Shown here: positions 18,911 to 30,137 of the stretch, one piece after another
Position numbering within the stretch: position 1 is the first letter of the stretch
How the letters are laid out: each line of letters begins with the position of its first letter
Assembly (NCBI GenBank): GCA_032718475.1
Contig: JAUCBJ010005323.1
Span: 1-34,626, forward strand
Direction: 5' to 3'
Length of the DNA: 34,626 nt
From: Nemertoderma westbladi
Lineage: Eukaryota > Xenacoelomorpha > Nemertodermatida > Nemertodermatidae
The notes under the pieces: model-generated
What the model was told of the DNA's origin: nothing
Databases searched by the model: none
Seen by the model: only the letters and a program-made list of their open reading frames with translations
Translations under genes and position numbers: made by a program

Positions 18911-18923
18911 TTTCTGGGAGCGG
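18911..18923 (+). promoter_or_regulatory. Possible polypurine tract before the 3' LTR
   Basis: CTGGGAGCGG directly precedes the TGTAAAAGC start of repeat S. A purine-rich run ending right before a TG is where plus-strand DNA priming starts in LTR elements. It is short and interrupted by C, so this is weak support. Confidence 0.4.
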
Positions 18924-20442
18924 TGTAAAAGCTTTTGCGGACATAACAAGTCATTTTTCTCCGCAATATACCGTGTAGGTGCTTTAGCGGACATAACAAG
19001 TCATTTTCTCCGCAATGTACCATGTAGGTGCTTTAGCGGACATAACAAGTCATATTTTGCCGCAATGCGCCTAATCCTCTAAACGTCTGGAACTCAGATG
19101 ACGAAATCTGTCAGCTGATTTACTGTAAACGTGGAACCTATCTTTGTTCTGCTCAGCCAATCAGAGCGATTTTCATTTTATGTTGGACAAGGGCCTATGT
19201 AAAACCGCGCAATGCATTACGGTATTGGTTTACCTTTTCTGAGCCTCAGAACACCGGCTTAGAATTCTTCTGTGCTTCTGTAGAAGTTTCAGACTTTGGC
19301 CAAACATTAGATGGCTTTGATTACAGAAACGTAAATCTATTATCAAAATGGATACACTGGCTGCATTTACCTGACAAACTGATTGAACTCAATGCACTAC
19401 GTAACACATACTGATTGTTCACCGCATTATTTTACTTCTGTTATTAATTGTTGTTATATGGATGTATTGTTGATATATTTGGAGAATACCGATAAATAAT
19501 CATAAAACCCCAATCTTCTTGATTACTGAAGGTAAGAGGGACCGGTTACCTGTAGCAATTGCGACTTACATTATAGTGGTTTTTGTGTGAATTAAATGCT
19601 ATTTCATAATCCCTACATGTGTCAGTTGCTATCTTCCTTATATATGATCAAATTCAGTGACGGTCGGCAGATCGGTGTGAAGTAGTGTGAAATCGTGTGC
19701 AGTAGTGTGACAGATAATAAAGCATCTCCTAAAGAATGCGCTATTTACGAAACTCAGTGGCCATCTCGTTGTGTTTAGTATAAGTCATAACTCTGTTTTA
19801 TACTTAAAGCGCCACGTCCTAAAGGAACTGTTAATATTTCCCCGAAAGTAAATATATTTGTCAGATATTATATAGTAACGATCAGTCGAATAATACCGTA
19901 GGTCTGCACCGCAATCACTTCAAAGCAGCCGAATCCAGTCTCCCTTAACAGTGGGTGAATGATCACGCATAGACTGGCTTCGGCTAATGTAACTTCATGT
20001 GCACTAAATACTTGTTATAGGCTAAAGTCGATTTATAAACAAGAGGACACCTAAAATTGGCAGGTTCAACTGCTAAAGGTCTGAAAGCGCGAACAACGTT
20101 CTTATAACCAAGGCCATCTGATGTTCCTGGGCCAAAGTCTGAAACTTCCGCACAGAAGCACAGAAATTCTGAGTTGTTCTGATTCTCAGAAAAAGGTAAA
20201 CAAAGACCGTAATGCATTGCGAGAGTTTCTATAGGTTTCTGTTAGCTGTAAAGTGAAAATTGCTCTGATTGGCTGAATAAGACAGAACAAAGAACTTCCA
20301 CGTACACAAAGAATCAGCTGACAGATTTCGTCATCTTGGTTCTAATTCCTTCCTGTCGCGTAGTTGGATAATTTTAGGGCTATTTTAGAGTATTCTGCGC
20401 ATTGCGTAAAAATGACTTGTTATGTCCGCAAAAGCTTTTACA
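18924..20442 (+). repeat. Candidate 3' LTR of element A: S - D - inverted S (1,519 bp)
   Basis: Begins TGTAAAAGCTTTTGCGG and ends CCGCAAAAGCTTTTACA, so it has TG...CA termini. S (18924-19353) is 430 bp and near-identical to the left copy at 4170-4599 but inverted. D (19354-20096) is a direct repeat of 4682-5399. 20096-20442 is a more diverged inverted copy of S with only one of the three 50-bp units. AATAAA occurs at about 19716-19721. Terminal inverted repeats of roughly 350-430 bp inside an LTR are unusual; typical LTRs have inverted repeats of only a few bases. Alternatives are a foldback-type element inserted at the 3' end, or repeated rearrangement between S copies. No matching flanking duplication is seen immediately around 18924-20442, which argues against an independent insertion. 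Confidence 0.6.
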
Positions 20443-21283
20443 ACTATGACTGCTTTTCTTTTCAACAGTGGCTATCTCCCTTGTTAAACTATGTATTATC
20501 TAATATATATATCTGAACTGAATGTACAATCAATTACTGTAAGTATAAAGCTTCGGCGCTTACAATCTGCCTCAAGTGGAGGTGATAGTTACGTGTAAAC
20601 CGTTCCGTTATATTGTGTTGTTGGCGAGTAAATGTACGTGTGACTTACATATATTACAGGTAGGGTACTATGTTTGACTTAGTGCAGGGTAAGCGCACAG
20701 TTCACTTGTGCTGCATGCATATTGTTAGTAGATGATATTTACCAGTTGGGGAATAATATTGCAGTACTATATACGCACACACTCGCACTAAAATGAAACG
20801 AATCTATTACAGACAGGGCGCAGTCAGCAGTAACCGTGTGGAAATCGAGTTGGTATGATCTCTGGCAGGTCTCGTATATTCATCAACAATAGCAAGGCAA
20901 TAATAGTAATTAATAATAATGCAATACAGCAAGGTGAAATACTACGAGTCCTGCAAGTTACATGACTTGCAACAGGCTAATATGTTGTTAGGTTACGCCT
21001 CAGAGTAATGGGATGAACATCGACTATATAAACAAGTAATAATGCAAAAATAGAACAGCCAATAGGACGTAAGAATACCTGCACCGGTAGTTACCAATGA
21101 GAGTCCAGCACTACTAGGCCTACAACTGCTGCTAGGCAACATATAAACAAGGCTCACGGTGGTATACAATACGACTTAGGCATAAATGTTATACGCACAG
21201 AAATTGAATGATTCTCTGATAAAAATATAAGATTTCGATATGCAGTTTGCCTGTGCCGCAAAATATTGACTAGTTCAATATAT
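20443..21283. other. Non-coding spacer between element A and unit U2
   Basis: About 840 bp with no coding frame I can support. It contains AT-rich stretches, TAATAATAAT-like repeats around 20900-20930 and ACCGGT/TAGGCCTA motifs. I see no RNA gene. Confidence 0.5.
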
Positions 21284-21487
21284 ACTAGTTCAATTCACCC
21301 TCGTTGCCCCCATGAAGTCGGAATTATACATTTTGCCAATGTAAATTGTTTTATAAGCGTTTTAAAAAAGTGTCTTTTGCGAAATCGCACCCTCTCCGAT
21401 CGTGGTCAATCTTCACATGAAGTCGTATATTTTCATATCATTAAAAAGCTTGGACGGTGACACAGAGCCATTTGAACGGTGATAAAC

Positions 21488-22441
21488 GGTGACACAGAAC
21501 CCTTTGAAGTGTTATGGTGAGTCCTCCAAGGAGACACACTTGCGCCATTCTTGTTCATAATTGTGGTTGACTATGTTCTACGCATGTCCTTAGATCATCA
21601 TACTGGTGATGGGGTGACGGGAACTCCACCTACTGGCTCCAGAAGTCGAGGAAATCCTGCCAGGTACCTAACTGATCTAGACTTTGCTGATGACTTAGGA
21701 GTACTCTCAGAATCACTAGAGGGAGCCCAACGGCTCCTCAGCTCATTAGAACAGGCTGCTTCTAGTGTTGGTCTTTTATTAACTCCAAAATACCAAAATT
21801 TTGACAGTTAACATTGAAAGACCTCAGCAAGTCTCTGACCGGTCGAGCATAAGCTCAAAGGATGGTATGCTTGAGCATGCGGACGACTTCTGTTACCTGG
21901 GATCATGGATCCGGAAGTCAGGTGAGGACCTTCGAATACGTAATGGAAAGGCATGGGCAGCTTTGAATAGTCTTTCAAGGATTAGGAAGTCACATAGAAT
22001 TAATCGGAAACTTAAGGTCCGATTATTTAGAGCAGCAGTAGTTCCAGTACCCTTCTATGGGAGTCCATGCTGGGCTCTAACTCCTGAGGACACCAAATCT
22101 CTGGATAGTAACAATGTGTTGTCAAGCTATATTTTTCGAGGTTTTATTTTTCGATTGTGCCAATAAAAGATAGTTATTTTCGCTAAAATCTACTTATCAT
22201 TCGAGATTAAGACCCCTAGATCCCTTCCTATAATAAATGTATAAATCTCTGGCTTGGTTCCCCCAAGCTTGACACTAGAACAGCCTGTCGCCCCCGCTTT
22301 CCAGGACATTGCTTTCGCCGTGAGAACCAGCCAGTGCATAATCGTGTGCTTTGGCAGTCTCATGGAGTGAATAAGCATGGTGGACAGCCCATGACTTTCT
22401 TGAAACGTATCTTAAAGGACACAGGCCTTGAAGATGCGGAT
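21488..22441 (+). pseudogene. 5'-truncated LINE fossil in U2, left part
   Basis: Same family as the intact LINE, beginning with the GDTEPFEV equivalent. Near the truncation a short duplication (GGTGACACAGARCC at about 21455 and 21488) is present, partly seen in U1 too. Recognisable segments include FIIVVDYVLRMSLDH, LTDLDFADDLGVLSES and RINRKLKVRLFRAAVVPV. There are frameshifts near 21800. A 148-bp foreign segment (22105-22252) replaces part of the C-terminal region. The rest reappears at 31916-32032, after element B. Confidence 0.85.
22105..22252. other. 148-bp foreign segment bounded by AAATCTCTGG
   Basis: Within the U2 LINE the sequence leaves homology with U1 after AAATCTCTGG (22095-22104) and returns to it after a second AAATCTCTGG (22243-22252). 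The approximately 120 bp of LINE normally here are missing. The repeated 10-mer looks like a target duplication or a microhomology repair scar. The segment is AT-rich, with an AATAAA (about 22162-22167), and is not recognised. Confidence 0.6.
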
Positions 22442-22858
22442 TGTATTGTCCATCCTCTCTCCAATAAGCTTTTCGCGAACTAATATGCATTACATTTATA
22501 TTTACTGGTGATATCTACTTAACAACAAAATATTAGGCCCATAATATTATTGTGCGATTATATTTGCTCTGATTAGAGGTAGCCTTTAGCTTTGGTTCCG
22601 GCGCCTAACAAACTCGATAATTAATAGCCGAGCCAATAGCAGGGGTTTATACTTAGTTTAATGTTACACTTCATACAACAGGTTGACCTCTGTACAGAGT
22701 AGCTCCCATAAGTATAGTACACTCTATTTCTCAGGTGTCATTAATTCACGTTGTCAGTATGTAGGTAGATAGCTTGTCGGTTTGTGCTGTCATCTATTTA
22801 GCAGTGCAGTACGTTGGCCATCTAAGGCCTACAGTCATAGCGGTCACTAACCCCGACA
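22442..22858 (+). repeat. 5' LTR of element B
   Basis: 417 bp, starts TGTATTGTCCATCC and ends ACTAACCCCGACA. It differs from the 3' LTR by only a few substitutions and one short indel (GTACG versus GTACGGTACT near 22810 and 31861). This suggests moderate age at most, though the internal genes are already broken. A TATA-like TTTATACTTAG lies around 22647. No obvious tRNA primer site directly follows. Confidence 0.93.
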
Positions 22859-24435
22859 GTAACCAAATTAAATTCTGCCGTATTTTTTTTAGTCCCAATC
22901 GCAGAGGAGCGGCCCACCGGTCCAAGTAACTGACACTGGCAGGGACTGAGGGAAGTGTTTTAAAATTAAAAGTCCCGAAGCAGCACCCTTACCGGTAGCT
23001 GTATGTTATCTTCAGAATAGATTCATACCTGCATACCATCCACACTGAAGTAGATAGGCCTACTGATCGATTTCCTATAAATATTCGACGTACTGTTAGT
23101 TCTTCCGTAGTGCGCAATGCGCTAGAACTGCCAGTCTACAGAACATTTTTTGGTAAATCAGATCTGACTCATATATATATATAATATACTGTTTCCTTTA
23201 CTGCTGTATTGCCGTTTTGGGGAAATCAATACTGGCCATATTAATTTCTTCACGCTTGCATACCGGTACACAAGCACCTACCTACTTACTCATAACGTGT
23301 TTTGATTTGACCAACCCTAGGCCTCCTACCTTTTAGCACTTTAACTGGAGAAGGTAACCAGTTAAATTTTTTACAATTTCATCATTAGTAACCCTCATTA
23401 ATACTTATCCTTTACTGTACATATAGTCCCACCCTGGCACTGCAGCAAAGCGGCGTTGTGTGTCACTCTCGATTGTTAACCACTATCTAGTAAATATTAG
23501 GCCAACCTAACCACCGTTCAGATAACCTGGGCGTAGCGTATGCGCAGTGTACACGTTCGTGGGGACTTCGCGCAGCACGAGAGTGCATACGTACAAATTT
23601 TGGTTTAATTTAATCTGCAATTGCCCGACTTATTTCGGTTTTTATAAAAGTCTGAAACCACCGGTACCGACTGAGCTATTTTTGACCAATCTTCAGATAC
23701 TTTCCAAACTTTTAATGGACTGCATACGTACAAGTTTGGTTTAATTCATCATTTGATTGAACGACTTATTTCATTTTTTATCAAAAGTCTGAAACTACTG
23801 AACTACCGGTACCGAGTGTCCGACAGTCTTATTTTGATAAAAACTCAGATTATTTCTAAATTTCTAATAGACTGCATGATGTAATAAAAGTTGGTTTAAT
23901 TCTAGTAATTGTTGTTGGCTTTAAAGAATTTAATATAAAAAACGTGCAAAATAAGTTTGCCAGAGATATGATTCGAACCAGCGCGAGAAGATCCCATTGG
24001 ATGGCTAGTCCAACGCCTTATCCACTCAGCCAACACCGCTCGAGGTAACGAGCGGGCCAATGAAGGTATTAAAGTTTTATACTGCAATTTCGTAATCACT
24101 ACTGTACAGCAGTAGGCCTACCGTACCGGTAGGCCTATGTCATTACTTCGGAGTCTCTAGCGGATCCCCAATTAAATGTCTTAACTTTTCAATTTCGTAA
24201 AAGATAGACTTCATGATTCTCTACAAGCAACCAAAATTTCAGCTCAGGAAAATGAGGCGTTCCCGAGAAATTTAACATTTTCTAAAAACCACATAATCTG
24301 TCGTAGCTGACGTCAGACTGCATGATTTTTCACCAAACTTTACAAACTTTCTAAACTTTCTCTCTACTACTTACCTACTAAGTTTGGTTCAATTCCGAAC
24401 CAGCGATGCCGAGAAATTCGCGTTCAAACATTTAC

Positions 24436-24468
<33 letters not shown>

Positions 24469-25411
24469 AGACGGACAGACAGACGGACATGCCCTATATG
24501 AACCGTATGCCAAGGCTCGCCGACTACGTGTCTCGCCCCACATGTTCTGTAGTTATAGGCATTAAAACGAGATTGTGTGTGGAAGTGTAACTGGGTACAA
24601 TAACTGTTTTTCTACGCACAGGCTGGTACCGGTGTTAACGGTACGGTACTTGAATACTGTGTAGGCTATAACTGATTTTCTACACATATGCCGGTGTTAA
24701 ACGGTACTGTGTATAACTGTACTGCCACACAAATACCGGTGTTAAACGGTACTGTGTATAACTGCACGTCCACATACATATACCAGTGTTAAACTTAAAC
24801 GGTACTGTGAAGTGTGTATTACTGTATTGTAAACGGTTTGTGTATTACTGTATTGTAAACGGTTTGTGTATTACTGTATTGTAAACGATTTGTGTATTAG
24901 GCCTACTGAATTGTAAACGGTTGTGCGTATGTAACTGTCCTTCTACACAGCAATACTAGGGGTAACAGGCAGACAGGTATTGCGTAATAATAACTCCCTT
25001 TCTAATCATAGCTACCGGTGTAAAGAGTGGGTTTGTGTGTAACTGTCTCTCCATTTGGTGTAGGGCTATAACCTATCTCTCCACCCATTTTTTTCTACCA
25101 GTACCGGTACTCGATACTTTCAAATCTTCACCAAACTGTGTCTCATCATTTCAACTTCCTGTTGTTATTAACTGTTGTAATAACTGTTTATCTTTAAATC
25201 AGTCTTATCACGCTTGCAAACTGGTACGCACGAAACGCACATGTGTGCTAACTCGTAACGCACTAAACTTAATAACTTTCTGGTTAATTAACTTTCTAAC
25301 TAACTGCACTAATAGACTGTTTTAACTAGCAACGGGTTAGTTTGCTAATTTATATTACCTATAATTTAACGTATATAATATACCTTAGATAACATAAAAT
25401 ATTACCGAACT
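22859..25411 (+). other. Leader of element B, non-coding with several tandem repeats
   Basis: 2.55 kb with no supported gene. Contents: (a) about 2.3 copies of a ~140-bp tandem repeat starting near 23584, 23718 and 23869 (GACTGCATACGTACAA); (b) a tRNA-like sequence at 23959-24039; (c) a CAGACAGACGGACGG microsatellite at about 24437-24488; (d) 26-bp units GTGTATTACTGTATTGTAAA repeated about four times at 24819-24921, preceded by diverged GGTGTTAAACGGTACTGTG repeats from about 24690. Gag starts at the ATG at 25412. Confidence 0.55.
23959..24039 (-). tRNA. tRNA-Ser-like sequence, probably a pseudogene
   Basis: On the minus strand the A-box GGCTGAGTGGATAAGGCG, an anticodon arm TTGGA-CTAGCCA-TCCAA, a variable arm GGGATCTTCTC and B-box GGTTCGAAT follow one another as in class II tRNA-Ser. 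The loop reads AGC, which would decode Ala, at odds with the Ser-like body. The T stem and acceptor stem pair poorly. It therefore looks like a dead tRNA or tRNA-derived retroposon carried in the leader, not a working gene. Confidence 0.4.
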
Positions 25412-28021
25412 ATGGATGTAAATGAAAGTATTGAACCTAGCGATAGTGTACACGCTAGTGGGGGTACATCTGGAGCAGTGCCCATCCTAGCAGTGGACCC
25501 GAACAGCCCTGCTGCCACGGTAACACCCAGCACCAGTGGGGGCGCATCTGTTGCTGAGTCTATAATAGTAACGAACAGTCCTGTTACCACGGTAACCCCC
25601 AGGTTGGCAGCCCCAATTGATCGAGTATGCATACCAAGACATCCACGACCCACATCTGCCTTGCATCAGAGTAGAGTCAATCACACAGGTAGAAATGATA
25701 ATGGCAGGGAACGAAACTACTCGTCCCGTAGTATACTTGACAGAGCAGCACTGGTGGAAAAACATCGCGCCAGTAAGAAGTCCATGGGGGCTTATAAAGG
25801 GCAGCTTACCCGATGCTATAATTCATGCGGTAAGCTACAGTCTCGCGAACTATCTGGGATCGGACTAGCAGAGATTCAAGATCTTGAATCCACCCTAGCT
25901 GATGCCTATGATAGATGTCTATCAGCCAGGCACACCATGTTCTCCATCCTATATCGTCTTGGTGACGACGCAGAACTGGATGCATTCAAGAGAGAGTGTA
26001 GATATAGAAAAGCGGAATGAGCAGTGTAAATCCGACTTGAGTACTTTGTTTAGGGAAAGAAATGCCCTATACAGAATACCGATGGACTACACAGCTATGA
26101 CGCTACAACCCGAGTCAAATGAGCCTATCGGAAGCCCCTTGCATGGGGAAACCTTCGAATTAAGTCCAACGATAGATGAACTTCATACACCGATATGCGT
26201 AAGCACCACGAGCCCGAATATTAATGCTATTTGTATTTCCACAGGTACACAAGCAATACAAGGACAGGTGTCTCGTCAACTATGTTCAACGATGCTGCAA
26301 ACGAACACAATTGGTACACATAACACAAAATCCACAACTACAGTGTTGTCAAAAGGACCATATTCACTCCCAGGTGAGTCAGGCTATCACCCATCAGCCT
26401 TATGGCAACATGTACCGATAGCGGCTGGTCTTGAGCAGAACCTGGTTGGTCCTGAGGACTCAACTAGTCAAAGAAATTCAAAATACTCAAAAAGAAGTTC
26501 AAAACATAGTAAGTGCATGCCAAGGCCTGTGGAGGAACTAGGTAGTGAAGCTAACTCTGAAACAAGCCTGTCTGCAGTTTGGAAAAGTGAGAGACAGGCT
26601 GAGTTAGAACGTGTGCGTGCCTTTCAAATTAAATCTAGCTATGTATTTAAAGTACAAGCCGCTACTGAAGTGGCTGACAGACAGGCGAAATGTGCTGAGA
26701 TGCAGGCAAAAATACAAAATCAAGAGGCTTCAGATAGAGCAGCACAATAGCACAGCTAAAAGTAAAATTACTAAAACGAGATAGAGCTCGCAAACTAGGA
26801 GTTGAGTCACTTGGAGGCCAATCAGAGTCTGCCAATGGCGGTCTGCCTCTCAGTGCACCCAGCTTAGGTTTACCTAGAAATGCCTACGATGGTAATAACG
26901 TACCTATTACTGGTCCTACAAATGAGAACCCCATACATGTAAGTAAAGCATCAATCAATGTTACCTGTAGTGCGAACCCAGATACGGCAGTGCCCATTCC
27001 AAATGTAAGTACCGCAGAAGTTAGGGAAACTGAGACTGGTAACGGAAAGGGGAGGGAGTATAGTGTTCAGGGGATGTCTGGTAGTTTGAGAAACTGCGTG
27101 CAGAAGGTAATTGAAAATACGGGTGCACTAAAATCAATGCTACATCCAACACAACATTACACTTTGACAGATAGGAGGGAGTGGGGAAGTGAGCATGAAA
27201 TTGAGCACAAAACGGATCTGGAATCGGGGCAAGCCGAGACCGATAGTAGGCAAGCAACACTTGGGAACAACTGGCGGGGTGCGCTGGGTGACGGGCTGAC
27301 AATGACCGAACCTACGGTGGGTGACCTGACTAACCTGGGGTCCAGTAAAGTTTCCAACACCAAGGAACTGGTGTCAGAAACTATCAAAACAAGTACTTTG
27401 GCTCAACACAATGCACGTAGTGTGCGGGCCAATGCCCAGACCCACCCACCTGATAAATCAGAATATGTCTCACGAAAAGAGCTAGAAACAACCATTGCTC
27501 ATATGCTGAATTCTATAGAATTAAACAGCAAGGGCCAGACACATGCATACCAGGGAACGGCACCTGATACCATGCATTCAGTTCTACAAAGGAAGCAGTT
27601 GAGTTCAAATGAGCAGAAACAACTGCCAAAACTGTCGCCCATTTTAGAAGCTGGAGAAAGCATTCCAAGCTTCGAGCAGTGTGCATTTTGCGACAGCCAT
27701 GGTCCAGTATCTACAGTTTATTATACTGAAGAAGGGACAGCCTTCCATCGATACTATGATGGAAATAAGGTTACAGCCCTAACGCACCCAACATCGGCGT
27801 TATTGGCCCAAAACTCACCCGGAAATATGCACCGGCATGCAGTTGGCAATCAAAAGGGCACCACTACAGAGATAGAAATTCAAGCCGCTCAAAAATCTGG
27901 CCCATCACACGAAAATAGCGGCCAGGCAACCAGGATAACAACCGGGCCAACTATAAATTGTCAGCCCCATTTTGAAACAAGCAGACAGAAACAGCCGACA
28001 ACATCGTGGGTGCACCAGTAA
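25412..28021 (+). pseudogene. Gag of element B (BEL-like), two frameshifts
   Basis: Starts at ATG 25412 (MDVNESIEPSD). The coding trace runs in three frames: 25412-26020, then to 26750 after a shift near 26000, then about 26752-28021 after a shift near 26745, in all about 870 residues. The N-terminal part is Ser/Thr/Pro-rich, followed by ALVEKHRASKKSMGAYKGQL and a helical region typical of BEL gag N-termini, then a coiled coil (ERVRAFQIKSSY, DRQAKCAEMQAKIQ). Near 27680 there is FEQCAFCDSHGP, possibly the beginning of a first zinc knuckle, but no complete triplet follows. I see no clear DUF1759. It is very diverged from element A's gag. Broken, so no product is expected. Confidence 0.7.
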
Positions 28022-28127
28022 ATGAACTAGATGGTCTCTCCGCTATATTCAATCCAGAAGGAGTGCAATCAAACTACCTAAGTAGAAATGGCCAAGGGCA
28101 ATATGGCAGGAAAGGGCAGGTTGCAGG

Positions 28128-28774
28128 TTGCAGCCTGTAAATCCGGATGCCATATCAGCTGTACCTAAATCCAGCCCGTTATATAAACTAAATCCCTTCC
28201 TGGATGAAAATCACATACTACGAATGGGGAGTAGAATTGTACAGGCTCCGGTAGACCGCGACATGAAGGAGCCGATAATCCTCCACTCAAAGGGTCTTAT
28301 GGCCAGAATGGTCATCACGCAGCTGCACCGACACAACTTGCACGCAGGCCGAGAGCATACCGTGGCAAGCGTTAGGAAGCGTTTCTGGATCATAGGTGGA
28401 CAAGCACTAGTCAAGAAAATCCTATCTAGATGCATAACCTGTAAAAAAAATACACCCCAGAGCCATGAAACAACTGATGGCGCCCCTACCTCTAGACAGG
28501 ATAACCGAATTCGAACCCTGTTTTACCTACTGTGGATGTGACTACTGGGACCTATGTTCGTGACACGAGGAAGGGGGGCAATCTTCACTTGCCTGACCAG
28601 CCGGGCTGTGGCCCTAGACATTGCACGCGATGCATCTGCGGCGTCGTTTATTAATGTTTATCGATGATTTATATGCGCACACGGCGATGTGAAACTAATA
28701 CGATCCGATAATGGAACCAATTTTGTTGGGGCCGAGCGAGAACTGCGTGAAGCAATGACGAAGTGGAACAGCGG
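28128..28774 (+). pseudogene. Pol remnant of element B: integrase zinc-binding and first part of catalytic core
   Basis: PVDRDMKEPIIL, then the H2C2 zinc-binding domain (HRHNLHAGREHT ... CITC, cysteines at 28431-28441) with the FWIIGG core common to BEL integrases. A 1-nt loss near 28548 breaks the frame in CDYW/GPMF, the site of the first catalytic Asp. The second, SDNGTNF (Asp codon 28707-28709), is in the shifted frame, with a TGA at 28665. The sequence then stops at about 28774, where a LINE is inserted. Everything upstream (protease, RT, RNase H) has been deleted. Integrase would insert the cDNA into the genome; this copy cannot. Confidence 0.85.
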
Positions 28775-29480
28775 TATATTATTATATTTTATATTATTGT
28801 TTATTCCGGGCTAAGCAACGCCCATATTACAATGCAGGAGATAAATTGCACAATGCACCACACGTGAATATTAAAAAGAAAAATAGTTATTATTGTTGTA
28901 TAATATAAATTAATGAAAGTGTATTACAAAAAGAAAGATTAAATATTGTGATTTAATTGACGTTAAATTCTGCGATAGGTAGCAAAGAGTTCTGAGGTAT
29001 CAAGGGTATTATAATAAACTGCACGGGTAATATATGACGGTGAATTCATGACTCGCTTAAATAAACTGTGAATTGAAAAACGCCTAATGTGTAAAGGGGA
29101 GTTAATACGTAGATTGGTAAGCATACCACTGGCACTGCAATCATATGGGAAACCAAATAATTTTCTAACAGCATATTATATATATCATCATATATTATAT
29201 CATATATTGCGGTATGGAGTCATTAGCGGCATTATGGATTGCAGCAACTATGTTTTCGTAAAATACATTAAGATCAGTTAAATGGTTAGTACAATGCACA
29301 TCCCTACAAAATAATGCACAATTAGGAATAATAATATTGCCTAGATTAGTATTACATAATTCGTAGTAGTGATTAATTTCTGCTTCAGTTGCTTTCTCCC
29401 AGCAAAATTTAATTTTGTTTTTAATCGGAGAAGAGGCACTAACGGAGGTGCTTGTTTAATAAGTATAATAAGTAAACAAA
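28775..29480 (-). mobile_element. Internally deleted LINE (Jockey/CR1/L2-like) in the integrase
   Basis: The minus strand has a typical non-LTR order. From about 29460 comes a linker region (IKFCWEKATEAEINHYYE ... CRDVHCTNHLTDLNVFYENI) ending near SIPQY. After a deletion of all RT comes an RT-C-terminal piece (SGMLTNLRINSPLHIRRFSI, VYYNTLDTSELFATYRRI). The 3' end has a possible hairpin GGGCGTTGCTTAGCCC, then AATAAA and an AAT/ATA-rich tail at about 28775-28815. It belongs to a family other than the intact LINE of this window. Its boundaries are approximate; I could not find a clear target duplication. Confidence 0.6.
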
Positions 29481-29483
29481 TAG

Positions 29484-30137
29484 GACCTGGGACCGAGTGG
29501 GAATTTCAAGTTCCATACGCATCGCATACAAGTGGGGTTTGGGAGAGACAAATAGGAATAGTAAAGAATGGACTGAAAGCAACACTCGGCAATGCATTAG
29601 TTGACGAAGACACACTGAGAACGGCCTTAGCAGAGATCGCAAGAATCATGAACTCTAGACCATTGTGCACCGCAACCGATGATCCAACGGCGGACCAACC
29701 ACTCACACCAAATGACCTCCTACTCAGACGGCCTGCTTCACGAGTTCCGGGGCAATTTGACACCGACGCCATTTACGCACGCAGGGCGTGGGAACAGGGA
29801 CAGCAACTTGCACATATCTTCTGGACTCGGTACTTAGACGAATATCTTCCACTACTGTGTGGAGCGACAACGGTGGTTTACTCGGGAGCGCAACTTACAG
29901 CCAGGCGACCTAGTCCTAGTAATGAGTGACACTAAGGATCGAGGTGCATGGGTAACGGCCATTGTGGAGTCAGTGAATATGGGAAACGACGGTTTGGTAA
30001 GATCAGCGAGAGTGCGTTACAATGGATCGACATACCTTCGTCATATAACGAAGTTATGCCTGTTAGAAGGTGTAACATTTCCATCTGGCGGGACAGTTAT
30101 AGAAAACAGTAAAGGTCGGCCAGCGAACGACGGCTAA
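29484..30137 (+). pseudogene. Integrase C-terminal part and DUF5641-like domain of element B
   Basis: Resumes at GPGTEWEFQVPYASHTSGVW; the catalytic Glu is in GVWERQIG (codon 29543-29545). The helix with IARIMNSRPLC and the LTPNDLLL motif is the hallmark of BEL/Pao integrase. After a shift near 29855, RQRWFTRERNLQPGDLVLV, GLVRSARVRY and ITKLCLLEG match the DUF5641-type domain that ends BEL pol. It stops at 30137 (NDG). Together with the 28128-28774 part it makes one integrase gene split by the LINE. Confidence 0.9.

Larger units (their letters stand above)
21284..22441 (+). repeat. Repeat unit U, copy 2, left part (interrupted by element B)
   Basis: Homologous to 929-2030 and starting at the same ACTAGTTCAA. 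It carries the 190-bp upstream segment and the truncated LINE, then breaks off at GATGCGGAT (22441), where element B begins. The continuation is at 31916/31921 onward. Confidence 0.85.

Noticed and set aside
18924-20442. Independent foldback transposon rather than LTR
   Set aside because: No target duplication at its ends, and core D recurs at the other end of element A, so LTR is preferred; kept as an alternative.
24437-24488. CAGACAGACGGACGG tract considered as a CRISPR-like array
   Set aside because: It is a 4-bp microsatellite with no spacers; no cas-like gene exists in the window and the organism is eukaryotic.
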